64,000 nt of DNA from Angiostrongylus vasorum (lineage: Eukaryota > Nematoda > Chromadorea > Rhabditida > Metastrongylidae). A program made the translations under genes and the position numbers. Shown in pieces: positions 22,864 to 35,246 of this stretch (positions are counted from its first letter, which is position 1; the number at the start of each line of letters is the position of its first letter). The DNA is taken from positions 2,339,276 to 2,403,275 of the forward strand of contig JADANN010000461.1 of the NCBI GenBank assembly GCA_018806985.1. Direction: 5' to 3'. Under the pieces are notes generated by a model. That model saw only the letters and a program-made list of their open reading frames with translations. It did no database searches and was not told the origin of the DNA.

Positions 22864-24772
22864 ATGAGCGATGGAGATGAATTTGAAGAGGGATTCAAAT
22901 ATGAAATCCAAACCGACGGGGTACGTCAGGGAGCAGAAGCACGGATCTTCGTTTGCACATACCTGGGTAGACCAGCTATCATGAAGGAACGGTAGATGTC
23001 TAGTTCCTGTTGTGCTTTTAGTTCTGAATGGTTTATAGCAATCGGTACAGTATCCTACTGTTTAACAAGAATAAACCAAGCAGGATGTGTGCTTTCTATG
23101 TGCTGTATTTCAGGTTCGTAAAAAACTACCGTCATCCTGTACTCGATAAGCAGTTGAATAGATCTAGAATAAGAAATGAAGTTAAGGGACTAGTCAAAGC
23201 ACAAGAGGTTGTCAAAATATTACTAGCTATTACGAATTATTATGAACTATTATGAACTAGGAGGCGCGTATAGCGCAGTGGTTGGAGGTGCTCTACAAAA
23301 CACATGGGATCGATCCCCTTCCCGTGGCCCACTAAGCTTCCATCCCGTATTGGTATTGGCAAATTGGTACCAGACTTGTCTGGGAGGATAGCAGCACTGG
23401 CTCGATACATCGGTGGGCCACCGCGAGGCATTGTAAAGGCCAGATATGCATTCAGTCACTCCAAACTCTGCTTAATGAAGTCGAATGCATGGCGTATCTC
23501 TAAGGGATTGATCAACGCCGACAGTTTTATCCTTTATCCTTTATATTACTTTACAGCTTGGCATATGTGTTCCGGCTGTGTTCTTTGTCGATGATATCGG
23601 GAATAGGATAATTATGGAACGTATTGAAGGTTGTACTGCAAATTGGTGGATAGAATCTAGAAGACTAGAGATGGAGAGTTCAGAACAGTTTTGTGTGAGT
23701 TTCTAAAAACAATTTTCGGAACATAAACCCTTTCTTTGTCTTTCTTATATTTTTTCTGTCTTGTAGGCGGATACTTATATTTTTTTCTGTCTTGTAGGCG
23801 GATACACTTGAACTTGGAAAAGCTATAGGAGAAGCGATTGGCAAGATGCACCTGGGAAATCTCATCCATGGTGATCTGACAACATCCAATATCATCCTGA
23901 AAGATGAGGATTTTCGAAGACCGTTTTTCATTGACTTTGGTCTCGCTTCATTGGGAAAGGTTCGTGTGGATTGCGTTAAAGCTCTTGTTTGAGCATTTTT
24001 AGTGCTAATGTCAGTGTTGAGGGATACTTACAAGTTTTAGATTTGTTGCTAAATCTGGATATACAAATGTACTATGCATGCGTATTTTCATAGCGAACCT
24101 GAATAGCGGATGTCTTCTTCATGGCGTTAAAAAAGGACTCGTGTTGTTGTACTTGCTCATTTCTTAAGTTTTGTGAACATTAAAGTTGTCACATTACTAT
24201 TTGTTCTATATTGTATTGTATCACTTGTTAGTGCGTAATGTAGTAGTCCGAGGCGCTCTGCAATACACGTGGGATTGATCCCCGCACCCCATGCCCACCA
24301 AGCCCACCATTTCTGTGGGGTGGGCAAATTGATATCACATTTGTCTGGGAGGATAGCCGCACTGACCGGATAGATCGGTAGGCTACGGCGAGTCAGTGTA
24401 AGGGCCAGATATGCATTCAATTAGCTTCAAAGATGCTTAATGAAGTCGAATGCACGGCGCATTCCTATGGGATTGATCAACGCCGGTAGTCGTCCTTTTT
24501 TATCAGTTGTTAACCCGTTTGTTCTGATTGGAGTAGCTAATTATTTCAAATCTTTTATCATTATTCTTTTATTGCAGGTCTCTGCAGAAGATAAGGGCGT
24601 AGACCTTTACGTGCTGGAGAGAGCATTGTCTAGCACTCATATAGATTCCGAGCAAATGTTTCAAAAGATTTTGCAGGGATATCAGGAGGTTAACTCTGTG
24701 CAAGGGAAAGCTGTTATTATAAAGTTAGACGAAATTCGACTGCGTGGGCGGAAGCGAGATATGATAGGATAA
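22864..24772 (+). CDS. TP53RK: TP53RK/Bud32 (PRPK) kinase of the KEOPS complex
   Basis: Small atypical kinase/ATPase of KEOPS, needed for the t6A modification of ANN-decoding tRNAs. Exons are 22864-22991, 23114-23207, 23557-23694, 23798-23959 and 24578-24772, giving 238 aa, which is normal for the family. Visible features are the compact glycine-loop equivalent QGAEARIF (22-29), lysine 41 in AIMKER, the catalytic loop HGDLTTSN (144-151), IDFG (165-168) and the C-terminal LDEIRLRGRKRDMIG, which closely follows the Bud32 tail. Introns carry SINE1 copies at 23262 and 24231. The exon 4 acceptor is duplicated: an identical cttgtaggcggatac 31 bases upstream would shift the frame. It starts 275 bp after TSR3 and ends 168 bp before TDP1. 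Confidence 0.95.
23262..23534 (+). mobile_element. SINE1 copy in a TP53RK intron
   Basis: Nearly complete: A box tagcgcagtggttgg, B box gggatcgatcccc, then the full body and tail. Confidence 0.9.
24231..24488 (+). mobile_element. SINE1 copy in a TP53RK intron
   Basis: The A-box region is degraded (gtgcgtaatgtagtagtcc). The B box gggattgatcccc and the body are intact. Confidence 0.8.
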
Positions 24773-24940
24773 CGTTTACTATCTAAGTTGTGCGTTGTTA
24801 TTAAATATTTGTTTCATAATGAGTTATTGTTTATCTTATCAACTGTTGTCAGCTGGGATCAGCCATCACTATTTGTTTTGACGTTTCATACCTGTTTTAA
24901 AGTAATATTCAAGGTCCAGAACTGAACTTTGAGCTCTGAA

Positions 24941-26988
24941 ATGAAGCATTCACTTAAAAGTGCCCAAAACTCCCAAAATTCGTCTGGTGATTCCGGTCCT
25001 GAGCTTTTAAGTGGAAGGATATATTTTAGCAAGGTCGATATTCTGCCTGAAAAGTATAATGAGGGTGCTTTCCATCTTAGCGATGTGCTACAGATTATTC
25101 GACCTCAACTGTCCATACATTTTAATTTTATGATAGACCTCGGATGGTTAATTCAACAATATCCAGCTCCCTGCAGAGAGTCACCGATAATTTGCGTTGT
25201 AGGCGAAAAGATGGGCACCGACAGAAGGAGCCTCCAGAAGGTGAGTTTGCACATTTTTTTTGCACTTTATAATTTTGTTTCCTAGCCGTAATTATTAATA
25301 TCTTCTAGGAAGTTGTTGCCCTGAATCTAAAGAACATTTCCATTCTCGGTGCTAGTCTACCGCTTCCTTTTGGTACACATCACAGTAAACTGTCAATGTT
25401 TGATTGTGAGGATAAACTACATGTTATCGTGTCTACTGCCAATCTGATTGAAGGTAGGGCTATGTTCAGCTCGTTCGGTCCTAGGAAGGAGGAATTTCGA
25501 CTTTTCTATTGTGAGTAACATTGTTTCGTTCATAAGCCACAATATGCATAATAATTACTCGCTTCGGATCGTTTCTTAACATCAATGGGGCGATGAACTA
25601 TTTGAGGGATATTGCTTACCTGGATACTTAGATGAACCGTCCTCTATGGCTCTGTGGGCCCTAGCATGATCTCTATTTTTCGGAGATTTCCTGGTTTAGC
25701 CATTGTGATTTCCTGGAGGCTCGAGGTCAGTCTAGACAAAGTCTGCCCTAAGTCGTCACCACCACCAGAAGTCGGAAGGGAGACTAGTTATGTTTGCTGC
25801 GGAATATTAGTCAACTGTTTTAGGCGATTGGAGTGAGAAAACGCAATGCTTCTATTATGCTTGTGGAATTACTACAAAGATTGGGTAAGAATATAGATTA
25901 TTAGCGTTTCTTATCCACAATTTTAAGCGCCGAACACTAACTTTTCATGTAGTTCTTCACCTTCAAGCAAATTCACTGAGGATTTGTGTGCATATCTGTC
26001 GGAGTATCGTCTTCCGGATGTTAATTTTTGGATGGATCGAATTCGCAACTGTGATTTCAGCAGTGTTTCTGACCGCTTAGTATTTTCTGTACCTGGTATC
26101 CATCAGGCCGATCGACTATATAAGTTCGGTCATCCTTCCTTGGCTCGACTTTTGTGTGATCGACCTATCCCTGACTCTGATGTTCGTCGACTATTTCTCG
26201 TTCAGTGCAGCTCCATCGGTTCTTTGGGAGCCAAAAGTGATACTTGGCTTCGCCCACAGTTTTCACGTTCTCTTCAAGGAGACCAGGCATCGTGTTCATC
26301 TCGACTATTTCTTATCTATCCATGCGTAGAAGATGTAAGGAGCTCACTGGAAGGCTACAGTGCTGGAGATTCATTGCCATATCAGGTAGTTGTGGATGTT
26401 CATGGACAAAATTTGGAATCTTCTCGAAATCTACTCGCATTTTATTTGATACACAGAAATCAACAGCTGAACGACAACCATGGTTGAGAGATATTATGTG
26501 CAAATGGCGAAGTGAACGATGGGGTAGAAGCAGGGCTATGCCTCACGTCAAGGTGTCGTAGAATCTTCCATGTTTTTTTTGTTACTTTGCGTTACATAAA
26601 TAATACCTTATACTTCGTTCTAATTGTTCTAGACATACACTGAGATTATTGATGGAAATCCACAGTGGGTACTAGTCACCAGCGCTAATCTATCAAAAGC
26701 AGCGTGGGGAGATTTTCAGGTCTGACTTCCAGCGTTCGTCTGCATTTAACACATATATTTATGACTAGAGTGTTGCTTTATTAGAAATTAAAAGTTTAGA
26801 AAAACAGAACGCAGTTAATGGTGCGGTCGTACGAACTTGGAGTGCTCATAACCGATTCATCGCGACTAGAACTTCCTTATGATTATCCTGCCACGAAGTA
26901 TAGTTCTACCGATGAACCATGGTTATGTGATATTTCGTATACGAAGGAGGATAGCCATGGGAAGCAGTGGATTGTTACACGAAGATAG
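24941..26988 (+). CDS. TDP1: Tyrosyl-DNA phosphodiesterase 1
   Basis: Hydrolyses 3'-phosphotyrosyl links left by stalled topoisomerase I. Exons are 24941-25240, 25309-25453, 25824-25884, 25953-26385, 26457-26552, 26633-26719 and 26800-26988, giving 436 aa. Both HKN half-sites of the phospholipase D fold are present: H125-S-K127 (GTHHSKLSMFD) with STANL, and H343-V-K345 (AMPHVK) with N364 in VTSANLSKAAWG. LIYPCVEDVRSSLEGY and RTQLMVRSYELGVLI are further Tdp1 signatures. There is no long N-terminal extension as in the human protein. The start at 24941 is the first ATG. The 26386-26456 intron is 71 bp. It lies 168 bp after TP53RK. Confidence 0.95.
25615..25830 (+). repeat. Repeat A copy, 3' truncated
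   Basis: Runs from ttacctggatacttag to the cgtcaccaccaccagaagtcg block. It lies in TDP1 intron 2 and ends against the next exon's acceptor region. Confidence 0.7.
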
Positions 26989-27287
26989 ATACGGTTTCTT
27001 GGCACCATTTTTCATCATACTTGTTCCTTCTTTACGAATACGGCTATTTATTGTTTTGAGGAGGAAAATATCTTTGACCTTAGTTTTTCCCAGGGCTATG
27101 AAGTGATCAGCAAATCGCGGTTTACTTTTGATTTATGGTTTCCACGTGTTGTTCTTGACAATTAAAGTTTCTCAGTATTATCAGATATTTCGAAAAAAGT
27201 CTTCTTCATCGTTGAATACGTACGACATTTTTGGTTACCTTACTTTATTCCAAGAATCTCGTCCACATTTTGTTCTATATAGACCAG

Positions 27288-30200
27288 ATGTGTTCGAGAG
27301 TTTTTCAAGCTGCCACTGGAAAGGACGTTAAGATTCTTTCATTTGGTGATGTTGTTCTCTATGCATCCGATTTGCAAACCCTTCTTCCTGGAATGTGGGT
27401 GAATGATAACATCATATCATTTGCATGCGAATATCTACTGTCGAAAGCATCGGACAAAATCAAAGAGCAAGTAGCTGTCGTTAGTGCAGCATCCTGTGAA
27501 CTAATCAGACACTATGGCGAGGTGGAAGTCGTCCGAGAAATTTTTGATACACTGAATTTCTTTTCAAAAGAGAAGGTAGTTGCATTTTTTCCTTCAGTAG
27601 GAATTGTTTGATATGAGCTAAATAGATGAAATTCTTCTGTCGCCCGTTCTTCTGCTGATCATCGAATGATTCGAGCTGACGCCAGCAAAAGTTCGTCATT
27701 TGTCCTTGTGGTCTGACAGCATGCTTATCTTTAGGACGATTAGTACAGCATTATATTTTTCCTGTAGAACTTATGTGAAGAAATCTTACCATCAGGTAGA
27801 TGAACTTCCAATTGTAGACAAAATCGCTAAGGTACAACGATTGTCATCAAGACATCACATGTTCAATTGCTCTGGTTTTAAACACCTTGAAATATATGGC
27901 AGTGTCGATCTGAATCGGAACTTCAGATTCCTTCATACTCGTATTGTACTGGATACTCTAGCAACATCACAGTTTCATCAGCACATCGTGTACGCCGACT
28001 GATCTTCCTGCTTATGTGGCGTCCACATTTCGGATGCATACATCATCAGAGATTGGATCATAGAAACCAAAAGATGCGTAATCGGGATTTGCTTAATCTT
28101 GACGACATTCCCATCTTCTCGTAGAGCATCAGTGAAGCAGAGACGATTCTCAATGAATTCATCGAAACGGGAATAAGGACAACTATGAGTATAAGTAGAA
28201 CGAAAAAAGAGTTCGTAAAAAAAAAGATTCACATTGCCAGGCCTGGATTGACAAATAGAATTGGATGAATTAATAGTTACAGAGTCAGCCTTATACGTGT
28301 AACTTGGGTGTTCAACGAACATAAAGAACATGGAGAACGTATAGAGACGAACGAGAGCATCGTAATTAGCATTCCGGGCTCACAAAAAAGTGATCGATCA
28401 CCTAGGGACCTGAAACTCTTCTCTCAGCTTTTCAATCTAGCGTTCCTCGTACGCTCTGTTATGCAGCAGAGACTTGAGTTGGTCCTTGATTCACGTAAAA
28501 AATCTCCGCGCAGCATCCACAGAGGGCTTGAACGATGTTTTTTGAAATTTAGTCAACACATCGTTTAGCTGGAATATGGAACTCACGTCTTCGAGATCCA
28601 GAAAATGTTTATCGATAGGCGAGCACAGGCGGACATATGATTTGATAAGGGTAGATAACAGATGGATAGAGAGAAACCGTAGGATGGACTCCAAGTACAC
28701 AACTATATAAGCTTAGTTCATGAAATAATGGGATAGCTTTAATTAATATTCTAAGCATAAACTGTGATCGTCGTGAAAAAAAAATAAAAGAAACTGTAAG
28801 GACATTGTACGTTTTTCTGTTGCTCACCTTTTTTATAGAGTGATTCCGCCCGTAAAACGTTTACGGAGGATAATAAATAAGGGTCAGCCTAAAAGATACC
28901 ATATACGATGCCAAATCGCGTCTAACAATAGAGCATTCGTCCTCTTTAAAGCAACTGTAAAATAACTGAAATAGTAGAACCTCTTGCTAGTACTGCACAG
29001 TGGTATTCTTGATTGTTATGGCTGTAAGATTAGTTTTGAAGCTGATGCAGTTGTGCTTTTCTCTCCGTCTCCTACGTATTTAGTGGAGTGGTTTTTCGGA
29101 TTTCGTCTTTTCCATCTAGATGTTCATTTATGTGAACGCGAAGTGCTGAACTGGTTTCACCTTCGTGCATCTTACAAGCGACAAGTTATGCTTTGCTCCA
29201 ACTGAAGTAGTCACCGTCCTTGGCATTCGGATGTATTCTACAGGTTTTTCGTTATGCGTAGATATTCATATATGCAGTTTTGAATTATTTGGTGTTATGG
29301 TGTGCTCGTCAGTACTTTAGTAACTGCCACGGGATTCAAAATCTGCACAGTAGACATTTTGATGCATTGCTTAATAAAAATGCTGAGTTCGCTGGAAATA
29401 AAGAGCCAATGGACATTGATACCTTTTTTTTTACGTGACCCGTCATCATATCTACTGTGCAGATCGTAGCTCTTGCATTCATTTCCTTTTCCGTCGTATC
29501 CGTCGCCCACCATGGTCTCCGAGCATTTCGCGTGTTGCTTCGGCAGCTGCTTGAAGATTTCGTCTTCTTTATGGATGTCTTAGAATTCTGATGGAGTCGA
29601 TTCACCTTGCAGTCTTGGAAGTAGCTGGAGTAAAGCGCCTCATGTGGATCGGAGGAGATCATTGGGGTTGGGGGACGAACTAGCGCGTTTAATTTCTAAT
29701 TGATGGCATCGTTCACCACTGCGCTACCCTCCCCTTTTCTTGACGTGTTTATAAGGAATGAAAATTAAAAACAAACTCAATAAAGTGATGATAAAATATC
29801 ATATCATATCGGCAAAAATACTAGTAATCGTAACAAAGTATTGAAGAGAAATACGAAAAAAAGGACTAAGAAAAGCTAAGAGGAAAACGGTGAGTGTTTT
29901 TGAAGCCTTTTTATGATTAGTGTTTAGGCTTTGAGTTTTCGCTAAAATTATAGAACTGTTTCACCGAATACTACAGTGTAGTAATAGATTCCTTTCTATG
30001 CTCTGGAAAAAAGAAATTATAGTTTCTCTAGATGTTTTAACTTTTGTTTACTGCCTGTTATTTTGTTCATGGCAAGGTGTATTGTGAAATGCAACAATCA
30101 GGATGCTGAGATGTGTGAATAAGCAAAACAGGAGACCTGAGGTGTACTTCGAATCAGCGGTTATCACTACTGGGCCCTTATCTGTTATCCACGACACCAA

Positions 30201-31481
30201 CCGAGACCATTGGCTTGACTTTCTGTCACCCACTTTTTTCCTCTATCGGTCCTATCATCAATCACCCTTCAGCAGGAATGAAAGTTAGCATATTGTGATT
30301 TCGTCTGCAACTTCAGTCTGACGGGATTCAAAGCCGATTTGTGCTGCTTAGGTCATTCCTATAGAGGTTGATTGCTGATGGAGTCTATAAAATAAAAACA
30401 TGACTAATAGTACAGCAGAGCAAGATCGTCGGTTAGTGTAGTGGATGGCACTTCGGCTTCCTGTATAGGTAATGACGGGTTCGATGCCAAACTGAAGTTC
30501 TGTTTTTTTCTTAGGTCTCAGCATACCTGTAATTTCTCTATTTTTTGCTATAGTATGTTTCGAAAACCTATCTGTACTGCTTGACCCATTGAGATGCCTT
30601 GTTTTATGTCACGCTTTCATAAATACTTAATGTTTGTATCCTTAGATTCAAGGTCAAAGCTAACACGAGTTTAATAATTAATGTAATAAAGCGTCATATC
30701 CCAAATACAGATATTATTTGTTCTCAATGATCGGACTGATCCAACAAAAGTTGGTGGTTCGCATTGGTCGCTACTAGTTCTAAACCGCAAGTTATCGCAG
30801 TTTCGTTATTATGACAGTATGAAGGCATCGAAAGAAGCTGTTGCAAGACAGGTACTGGAGTCGTGATTGTTTTGTCTCAGTAGTGTTTTGCATTTTACCC
30901 TGAGTTTCAGATGGTAACCATCCTAGCCCCATTTCTGGAGTCTGAAGTTCAGCACTCTTTCGTAACGGAGAATTGTGCTCAACAGTGTAATAGTTTCGAC
31001 TGTGGAATGTATGTCATTGAGTTTGTTCGACGAGAACTTGAGGTGGGTTTGGTCTGTTTCTTTGGAAACTTGTATTGCTTCAACATTTTCTGTGGCAATG
31101 CTTCCAACACGAATATTCTCGCTACAGTCTTGAAACCGACCGTCATTTAACCTCGGTTGTGAAATAATTGACATGTGCTTAGATTGTTGAACTTATACGA
31201 GGTTGATAATAAACTAACTTTGACCTTTGGTCTCATATTGTAACTATCCTAACCCCGTTTTTGGAGTCATAACTTTGCTTTATCAACCTCGTATAAACTC
31301 AACAATTTAAACACATGGAGATTCTTGCCACAAATTAGAGATACTTTTACAATATTCACAACATTTCTAGCCCACATATGCGTCAACTCCCATTCGTGTC
31401 GATTCTGGCTACATGGACTTGCAACGTCAACACTGGCTAGATATTATCAATTCGTTATCATTAGGTTGTGATCGAACTTAG
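27288..31481 (+). CDS. ulp-3: NEDD8-specific Ulp-family cysteine protease (SENP8/DEN1 type)
   Basis: Processes the NEDD8 precursor and removes NEDD8 from non-cullin targets. Exons are 27288-27575, 30711-30851, 30911-31042 and 31371-31481, giving about 223 aa, the usual size. MWVNDNIISFACEYL matches the SENP8 substrate-cleft start. The catalytic triad is H114 (GGSHWSLLV), D131 (YYDS) and C174 (NSFDCGMYV), with oxyanion Q168. The ATG at 27288 immediately follows a CAG, so it could be the trans-splice site itself. Intron 1 (3.1 kb) holds a LINE relic, SINE3 and SINE2. Intron 3 holds a fold-back with a copy of exon 3's start. In C. elegans ulp-3 and the SHQ1 homologue are neighbours (from memory), as here. 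Confidence 0.92.
27985..28340 (-). mobile_element. Probable RTE-type LINE relic
   Basis: The minus strand is open and has pieces reminiscent of RTE reverse transcriptase: a degraded KADSV region, RFDEFIE, LCFTDALRE, and a C-terminal MMYASEMWTPHKQED like the TYASETWT-type motif. It lacks the catalytic Asp pair. The match is patchy. It lies in ulp-3 intron 1. Confidence 0.5.
28341..29425. other. Rest of ulp-3 intron 1, unassigned
   Basis: Possibly the continuation of the LINE relic to about 28690, then AT-rich sequence with no recognised feature. Confidence 0.35.
29426..29736 (-). mobile_element. SINE3 copy in ulp-3 intron 1
   Basis: The reversed A-box end reads ccactgcgctaccc. The body has catttccttttccgtcg and a tail near tgacccgtcatcatatctac. 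Confidence 0.75.
30050..30510. mobile_element. SINE2 inverted pair in ulp-3 intron 1
   Basis: Minus copy 30050-30275 and plus copy about 30290-30510. The latter has a tRNA-like head, ggttagtgtagtggatgg, and B box acgggttcgatgcc. The head does not close into a full tRNA cloverleaf, so it is not called as a tRNA gene. Confidence 0.6.
31130..31320. mobile_element. Fold-back element carrying an ulp-3 exon fragment
   Basis: Arms at 31170-31212 and 31275-31318 pair around acttatacgaggttgata / tatcaacctcgtataaac. Between them, 31238-31270 matches the first 32 bases of ulp-3 exon 3 (30911 onward) at 27 of 32 positions. Confidence 0.65.
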
Positions 31482-31610
31482 ACTGTCATCTAAAGGTCTT
31501 GGCTCATTATTACAATAGTCTGGTTACTACAAGTGCTAATGAATCTTTGTTCTATTTGTTATCTTGGTTCGCTAGTAATTGGCTTACAGGACCAGTTCCT
31601 TATAGGCTTT

Positions 31611-31722
<112 letters not shown>

Positions 31723-31763
31723 CCGAGTTTTCGTCGAGTCCTTAGGAAATCTTTCCTTCTAGC

Positions 31764-34293
31764 ATGATAACACCGTCGTTCAATATTGTCCAAAATGAGA
31801 AATTCCTGATCTTCACAATTCGTGCTCCATATGCTAAAATTTCTGATGTAGAAATCGAATACGGAGATGACATCTTCATGTTCTCTGCACCACCATATTA
31901 TCTCAGGTGATAGGTCTTTTAGTAGCACGTAAAGTTTCTGGAAGGAGCAATGCAAGTTCTAGGCGTTTATTTCAGGGTTCATCTACCACGTGAGGTTGAA
32001 GACGACAGTTCTGGTACGGCAAAGTATGATTCAACCGTTGGTTAGTTTTTAACTCTATCATACGATCATCTGAAGTTTTTGTCTAGACGCATATCAGACG
32101 GATTTTTCTCATATATTATATCTAGGGGAGTTTACGGTACACGTCCCAAAAAGACACGTGGGTGAGAATTTCCCACGTCTGGATATGATCACAGAGCTTC
32201 TCAACCCGCAAAAGAAGTTGACAGCTAAGCAGTTAGTCGAAGAAATAGGAGACGACGAGGACAATGAAGGTGCGCAATTGGTCTTGGGTAATTTTGGTTG
32301 TAATCTTTGCTCATATGGTTATGAATTTATTTATGGCTTTCGTAATTTCTATGCCTAATTCCAGCTGAAGACGAGGACGATAGCCGATATTTTGTTGAGC
32401 AAAAAATCACGGATATGAGGGTGGGAATGAGCGAAGACTGTGTGGATGTTTGTGGTTATGGATTTGCATGGCGTCGGAAGGGAATTCTGGGTAAGTGTTT
32501 TGGAGAGCGGACAACATCGTTGTTGTGTTCTGCTTAAGCATAAGCATTCTTTATTATGTAATCACTTTCTATCTACTGCCTATTTTTTCATGACAGGGTA
32601 AGATGTGAAATATAACCACAGTGATGCTGAGATATTTGAAAAACCCGGATCGCAGGTTTCTACGGTGATGATCGAACACACAATTACCCTTTCCGGGGCT
32701 AACGCGTTCACCGCTGCATCATTCACAATGTTTACCGGGTGATTGCCGAAAGCACCTATAAAACACGGCTAACAGAAAGGTGAAAGAAGGACACGCATGG
32801 TGTGGTGGTGAACGCGTTGGCCCCAGAGAAGTAACTGCGTGTTCGATCGCTACCGCGGATGCCTACGGTTCATAGTTTTGCAAATATCTCAGCGTTATTA
32901 TGGTTATATTCTTCATTATCTTCTTTATTTATAACAGCTTTGTTTCCATAGGGTTTCAACATTGCTGAAAGTGTTTACTCATTACAGATAAGTGGGTAAA
33001 CTTTGGTTTTTTAACCTTGTATGAGATGTATATCCGTGATTATCTCAGAAGCATTACTTTCTGCTGATTTTTTTGAAGGACAGCTAAGCAAGGAAATTGG
33101 AGGGCTAGTAGAATTGAGCGATCCAGAACATTCTCCAGTTTCTGAAAGGTCTGCTCGCTGTACCGAGCATGACCTCAAATCTTTTGATGCTGAACGCTAT
33201 TTATTAGATTTTCTGGATCCAGAGGAATGTTTACAGCAATCGATAAATGCAAAATTAGATTTGAAGTTGGATGTCGATGAGGATGACAGGAAGCGCCTGA
33301 AAGATTTCCCTAGGAAAAAATTGCCAACTTTATCAAAAGAGGAACATTATAAAGTGGCTCTCTCGCTTATTGACATTGTGTTTGCATTTGCTTATGATAT
33401 GAGAATAAACGACTGGGAAATTTCTTGTGAATCTGGATGGAACATTGTAAAGCTCGCACCTAGTCTGGATTTCCTGTGTCAGTGGAGAAGCGCTAAAGAG
33501 GCTGTTATCGCATGTATTCGGCGATCACTTTGCTGTCCGCTGTACAGGAATTGGGATTTGTCGCTGAAAGTTCTTATGGACGTGAAGGATATCATACAAA
33601 AAGGTATACTGTGAATTCTGGACTAAAAGTTCTATTTGCGCTTTATATTTAGACTCTTGCTTCTAATAACAACATAGCTTATAATAAAAATAGTCAATAA
33701 TACGGCTGAGAGAAAGGCGAAGCGAAGGACCCGCACAGTGTGGTCGTGAACGCGTTAGCCTCCGGAAAGGGTAGTAACGTGTTCGATTCTTACCGCAGTC
33801 ACCTTCGGTCCGGAATTTTGCAAATATCTTGGCATCATTATCGTTATAGTTCACATAATACCCTATCATTAAAAAAGACTAGGCAGCAAATAAAAAGTGA
33901 GTACTACTGTTTCTTTTATTCTGATAACGGTTTAGGTCGGTCGGCTGTTTTGCATATATTGAGCATGATTCATGGAGTTTTAATCGACTCCGGAGAATTC
34001 CGCTACCTCTTTAATGATCTTTTTATAACTGACTACTGTATTTGGATACAATTCATTGATGAGTCTATTTTGGAAGCATTGCAAAATGACCTAGCTGGAG
34101 TTGAGGTTCGTAATTCCGCCCACTTTATTCCTGGCAGTTTTTATCCTTTCTTTTTTAAATTTTATTGCTGCCATTTTAGATTTGTAAGAGCGATTTGGGG
34201 TTAGATTTGGAGGAGTTGGAGTTAGAAGGCAAGATGGCAGCACTAGAAGTGAAACAGCATGTGGAGCTAGACAGCGATGATGAGCCGGAATAG
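31764..34293 (+). CDS. SHQ1: SHQ1 H/ACA snoRNP assembly factor
   Basis: Chaperone that holds dyskerin/Cbf5 before H/ACA RNP assembly. Exons are 31764-31906, 31976-32040, 32126-32269, 32365-32490, 33049-33603, 33936-34105 and 34180-34293, giving 438 aa. The N-terminal CS domain starts MITPSFNIVQNEKFLIFTIR, with VHVPKRHVGENF further on. The SHQ1-specific helical domain has YKVALSLIDIVFAFAYDMR, LAPSLDFLCQWRS, LCCPLYRNW and LFITDYCIW. The tail is acidic. A TTCTAG acceptor ends two bases before the ATG, as expected for trans-splicing. Intron 4 holds a SINE2 inverted pair and intron 5 a SINE2. Confidence 0.94.
32595..32930. mobile_element. SINE2 inverted pair in SHQ1 intron 4
   Basis: Minus copy 32595-32745 and plus copy 32770-32930 (cgcatggtgtggtggtgaac, B box gtgttcgatcgcta), with heads facing. 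Confidence 0.8.
33705..33890 (+). mobile_element. SINE2 copy in SHQ1 intron 5
   Basis: Complete: cgcacagtgtggtcgtgaac head, B box gtgttcgattctta, body ccggaattttgcaaatatct, tail ggcagcaaataaaaag. Confidence 0.85.
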
Positions 34294-34434
34294 TAATTTT
34301 CCTTTTCGTTGTAGCTACGTACTAGTAGATTTTGTGCTCGATTGAACCGATTATCAGGACGTTATCTTTCTGTATATAGCACTTGTTAAGCTCAAACCAC
34401 TTCGTGGGTATTTGTTTTCGTATTTGTAAGTAAA

Positions 34435-34708
34435 GGGGCGCGTGTAGCGCAGTGGCCGGAGGCGCCCTGCTGTACACATCGAGATCGATCCCCGCTTCCC
34501 AGACCCACCATGGCCGTCGTCCCTCCGGGGTCGGCAGGTTGGTGCCAGACTTGTATCGGAGATTAGCAGCACTGGCTCGATACATTGGTAGACCACCGCC
34601 AGTCATTGTAAACACCACATGTGCATTCAGTCGACTCCAACGATGCCACGAATGAAGTCGAATGCATGGCGTATCTCTCAGGGATTGATCAACGCCGAGA
34701 GCTTTTTT
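34435..34708 (+). mobile_element. SINE1 copy between SHQ1 and UQCC2
   Basis: A box tagcgcagtggccgg, B box gagatcgatcccc, full body and tail. Confidence 0.88.
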
Positions 34709-35246
34709 ATGCTTTTATTTGTAAATATAGCACAGACTATTAATGTGAGATCTTATTTTGTAGTATGTTTTGATGTTTAACATTTGACTTGTCATATTTT
34801 GTAACTTTTAAGACCTTCTCCATAAGCATAGTTTCATAATGTGGCTTTCTTACTCCTTTCGTCAGAAAAACATTCATTAACTTTTTTATTTTCCCTTGCT
34901 ATTTTTTCAGCAACTCTGACTGTGATATGATCTCAATTTTTGTTTTCTGAACAACTTTCCCACAAAATCTTTGATTTTACGGCTGTAGTTTTTGATCCCA
35001 TTCTATTGTAAGAAGTTTTTCCTCATTTTTTTCCTACTTGTCTTCGTATTAGTAATCTTGTAAAGCAGTTTATCTAACTTCTTTTTGGCTAACCTTCTTT
35101 CTACTTTGTTGCTATTTTGAAATAAGAAAACTTTTTCTTCTTTAGCAATTAACTTACGGGCGTGCCATCACATAGTTATTTAGAGATGTTCACTTTCTCT
35201 CAGTTTGCTTTCTTATAAAGCTGCAAATGAAGGACTAAAGGACTGA

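Noticed and set aside
23697..23766. Upstream copy of the TP53RK exon 4 acceptor as the real splice site
   Set aside because: It shifts the frame and meets a stop before the kinase catalytic loop.
30424..30500. tRNA-like sequence with A- and B-box matches
   Set aside because: Acceptor and anticodon stems do not pair and the flanks match SINE2, so it is a SINE head rather than a tRNA gene.
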